In this document: positions 61,792-64,000 of the stretch, one piece after another
How positions within the stretch are numbered: position 1 is the first letter of the stretch
Layout: every line of letters begins with the position of its first letter
Assembly (NCBI RefSeq): GCF_024055575.1
Contig: NZ_JAMXOE010000026.1
Span: 1-64,000 of the forward strand
DNA from: Mucilaginibacter flavidus
GTDB taxonomy: Bacteria; Bacteroidota; Bacteroidia; Sphingobacteriales; Sphingobacteriaceae
DNA: 64,000 nt
Direction: 5' to 3'
The notes under the pieces: generated by a model
The model's database searches: none
What the model was told of the DNA's origin: nothing
What the model saw: the letters and a program-made list of their open reading frames with translations, nothing else
Position numbers and translations under genes: made by a program

Positions 61792-64000
61792 ATGTTCAGG
61801 CGAATTAAAAACCGGTTTCTGCGATATTTCTTAATATTCATCTATTTCGTTATCATATTTTTCTGTTCAATAGAACTAAATTTCCTATGGCTATTTGGCT
61901 ATTCTCCTGATATGCACGACATTAAAAACCCAAGCATGTCGCTGGCGTCTGAAGTTTATTATGCCGATGGGACGCTGATAGGCCGTTATTATAAAGAAAA
62001 CCGTTCGCCGGTTGAGTTCAAACAAATATCTCCCAATATTATAAACGGCCTTATTGCTACCGAGGACGTGAGGTTTTACCACCATAACGGCGTTGATTTC
62101 TTTTCGTTTTTTACGAGCATGCTTTCAACAGCAAAAGGCGAGCGGCGCGGCGGCAGTACCATAACCCAGCAGCTGGCAAAAAACCTGTTCGAAACCCGTA
62201 AAAAGAAATCGCAGGGTTTTATAAGACATATACCAGTTATCCGCACAGTTGTATACAAATGCAAAGAATGGCTCACCGCTTTTAAAATCGAACATGTTTA
62301 CAGCAAGCAGGAAATTCTGACGATGTATTTAAATACGGTTCCGTTTGGCAATAATACATATGGTGTAAAAACGGCATCTTTAAAGCTATTTAATAAAACA
62401 CCTGATGCCGTTACACCTGCCGAAGCGGCTACCATGGTTGGAATGTTAAAAGCAACATCAACCTATAACCCGATAAACAATCCAAAGCACTCGCTGGAGC
62501 GCAGGAATATTGTTTTGGGCCAGATGCTTAAATACGATTATATTAAAAGAGCGCAATACGATACCAGTGTCGATAAGCCAATTAAGCTTGATTTAACCTA
62601 TGTGGCAAATGAAGGTCAGGGCGACTCATACCTTCGCCAGGCCGTTGAACGCTGGTTAAAAAAATGGCTAAAGGAAAACGACTACGACCTTTACAACGAT
62701 GGATTAAAGATATACACAACTATCGACCCTCGCCTGCAACAATATGCTGAGGAGGCGGTTGCCGAAAAAATGAAAATGCTGCAAAAGCGTTTTTACACCC
62801 TTTGGGGCAACAAAAACCCATGGCAGGATCTGGACGGAAACGAGATAAAGGATTTTGTATTGAAAAACGAGCAGCGTTTACCCATCTATACCAAGCTGCA
62901 AAAAAAATACGGTAGTAATACCACGCTAATCAACCAATATTTCGAACGCCCAAAACACATGAAAGTGTTTACATGGCATGGTGAAAGTGATACAACCTTT
63001 TCAACCATCGACTCAATAAAGTACTATGCAAAGCTGTTAAATACCGGCATGATGTCGTTAGAGCCTACTACGGGCAAAATAAAAGTTTGGGTTGGCGGTA
63101 TCAACTACAAATACTTTAATTACGACCATGTAAACCAGTCACGCAGGCAGGCAGGCTCAACGTTTAAGCCCTTCGCTTACTTAACCGCGTTGGATAACGG
63201 TTTTACCCCCTGCGATAAATTTACCGACAAACCTGTATCAATAAAATATACCGATGAGGGCCGCGACCAGGTTTGGGAACCCAACAACGCCGATTTTCAT
63301 TTCTCGTACCAGGAAATGTCATTACGCTGGGCCATGGGTAAGTCGGTTAATTCCATTACTGCACAGTTAACCGAGAAAGTTGGCTGGAACAAGATTGTTG
63401 ATTATGCGCATAAAGTTGGTATCGAAAGCCCTTTAAGAGCAATACCTTCAGTATCATTAGGTTCAAATGATGTTTCTGTGTTTGAAATGGTGAGAGCCTA
63501 TGGCACCTTTCTTAACAAGGGCAAAAAGGTTGATCCAATATTGGTTACCAAAATAACTGAGCAGGATGGTACAGTTTTAAAAGAATTTGAGTTGAAGGAA
63601 GAGCAGGTTATCAGCGAGGAAACGGCCTGGCTGATGTTATACATGTTCCGTGGCGGCATGGAGGAACCGGGTGGTACCTCGCAGGCGTTATGGGAATACA
63701 CCGGCTTATGGAAAAAGAGCAGCAACCAAATTGGCGGCAAAACCGGCACTTCATCAAAATATGTTGATGGCTGGTACATGGGTATCACCAAGGATTTGGT
63801 AACCGGCGTTTGGGTTGGCGACGATGATCGTACAGTACACTTCACCAGTTCAGAAACTGGCGAAGGTTCGCATACTGCACTGCCAATATTTGCCCGCTTT
63901 ATGGAAAAGGTTTATGCTGACCCAAAATCGGGTTATACGCCGGGGCCATTCCCGAAACCATGGAGCAAGATCACTAAAAAATATGATTGTCCGTCGCCGG
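61792..64000 (+). CDS. class A penicillin-binding protein (PBP1A type), partial at the right edge
   Basis: 736 residues are visible. A short cytosolic start and one membrane helix (FLIFIYFVIIFFCSIEL) precede the GT51 transglycosylase domain with the catalytic Glu in ATEDVRFYHHNGVDFFSF and the block RRGGSTITQQLAKNLFETRK. The transpeptidase domain has the nucleophile SxxK in GSTFKPFAYL, SVN in GKSVNSITAQL, and KTGTSSKYVDGWYMG. It polymerises and cross-links peptidoglycan. It reaches the window end still in frame. Confidence 0.95.
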   Translation, partial: MFRRIKNRFLRYFLIFIYFVIIFFCSIELNFLWLFGYSPDMHDIKNPSMSLASEVYYADGTLIGRYYKENRSPVEFKQISPNIINGLIATEDVRFYHHNGVDFFSFFTSMLSTAKGERRGGSTITQQLAKNLFETRKKKSQGFIRHIPVIRTVVYKCKEWLTAFKIEHVYSKQEILTMYLNTVPFGNNTYGVKTASLKLFNKTPDAVTPAEAATMVGMLKATSTYNPINNPKHSLERRNIVLGQMLKYDYIKRAQYDTSVDKPIKLDLTYVANEGQGDSYLRQAVERWLKKWLKENDYDLYNDGLKIYTTIDPRLQQYAEEAVAEKMKMLQKRFYTLWGNKNPWQDLDGNEIKDFVLKNEQRLPIYTKLQKKYGSNTTLINQYFERPKHMKVFTWHGESDTTFSTIDSIKYYAKLLNTGMMSLEPTTGKIKVWVGGINYKYFNYDHVNQSRRQAGSTFKPFAYLTALDNGFTPCDKFTDKPVSIKYTDEGRDQVWEPNNADFHFSYQEMSLRWAMGKSVNSITAQLTEKVGWNKIVDYAHKVGIESPLRAIPSVSLGSNDVSVFEMVRAYGTFLNKGKKVDPILVTKITEQDGTVLKEFELKEEQVISEETAWLMLYMFRGGMEEPGGTSQALWEYTGLWKKSSNQIGGKTGTSSKYVDGWYMGITKDLVTGVWVGDDDRTVHFTSSETGEGSHTALPIFARFMEKVYADPKSGYTPGPFPKPWSKITKKYDCPSP

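Noticed and set aside
1..64000. tRNA genes, CRISPR arrays, prophage or restriction-defence islands
   Set aside because: I looked for T-loop and acceptor patterns, regularly spaced direct repeats and typical phage or defence genes and saw none. A tRNA could be missed by eye.

Overview
The window reads as chromosome of a Bacteroidota member, most likely family Sphingobacteriaceae and close to Mucilaginibacter or Pedobacter. This is inferred from gene content, not from a search. The supporting signs are a short primary sigma factor without region 1.1, promoters of the TTTG-N19-TAnnTTTG type, almost no Shine-Dalgarno sequences, two type IX secretion (CHU_C-like, type B) sorting domains, a TonB-type outer-membrane receptor, a Wzi-like barrel, and GH1, GH20 and GH106 glycosidases. 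It is mostly ordinary chromosomal backbone. I see no prophage, CRISPR array, tRNA or intact transposase.

Layout. 1-1515: the 5' part of a group IIC intron on the minus strand, with its reverse transcriptase, inserted just after the terminator of an Hsp20 gene. 2.2-7.4 kb: a thioesterase, a mini-lipoprotein, then the minus-strand run folB > glcD-like > mgtC > FAD oxidoreductase. 7.8-11.2 kb: an acyl-CoA dehydrogenase and a TPR lipoprotein histidine kinase. 11.2-15.4 kb: a GH1 glucosidase facing a compact run of DinB, a lipoprotein, SCO1 and cytochrome c. 15.4-15.8 kb: RNase P RNA. 16-21.6 kb: an NtrC-type regulator, a DUF5009 acyltransferase and a GH106 rhamnosidase. 21.9-27.8 kb: a DAACS carrier, a wax-synthase-like pair, GH20 and an M28 peptidase. 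28-33 kb: a LiaF-like protein, a TonB-type receptor and a frameshifted MFS pump. 33-38.6 kb: DUF92, cold-shock protein, primary sigma factor, small membrane proteins and a photolyase-family protein lacking Fe-S cysteines. 38.7-49.4 kb: a second M28 peptidase, a YciE-like protein, a DUF4397 lipoprotein, an acyltransferase, an S9 peptidase, two flavin reductases, a fused gene scar, and SHOCT and SnoaL-like proteins. 49.5-56.8 kb: two very large divergent T9SS cargo proteins. 56.9-64 kb: a broken sterol desaturase, a lipoprotein, a Wzi-like protein, PPK2, and a class A PBP cut by the window edge.

Working together: several genes form a glycan and peptide scavenging set (GH1, GH20, GH106, two M28, one S9, TonB-type receptor, DAACS carrier). 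Others form an envelope set (class A PBP, Wzi-like, acyltransferases, LiaF-like) and a stress set (Hsp20, Csp, YciE-like, photolyase homologue, PPK2).

The least ordinary signals are: (i) the group IIC intron in a textbook post-terminator site; (ii) a photolyase-family protein without its Fe-S loop; (iii) several dispersed palindromic repeat families, some of which supply the stop codons of adjacent genes, and a symmetric four-hairpin element; (iv) a concentration of gene remnants (MFS frameshift at T7, MFS N-terminal stub, DUF1624::GNAT scar, sterol desaturase with nonsense mutation and truncation); (v) three genes whose -7 box sits exactly 5 nt before the ATG, suggesting leaderless transcripts. 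I did not find a clearly new multi-gene system.
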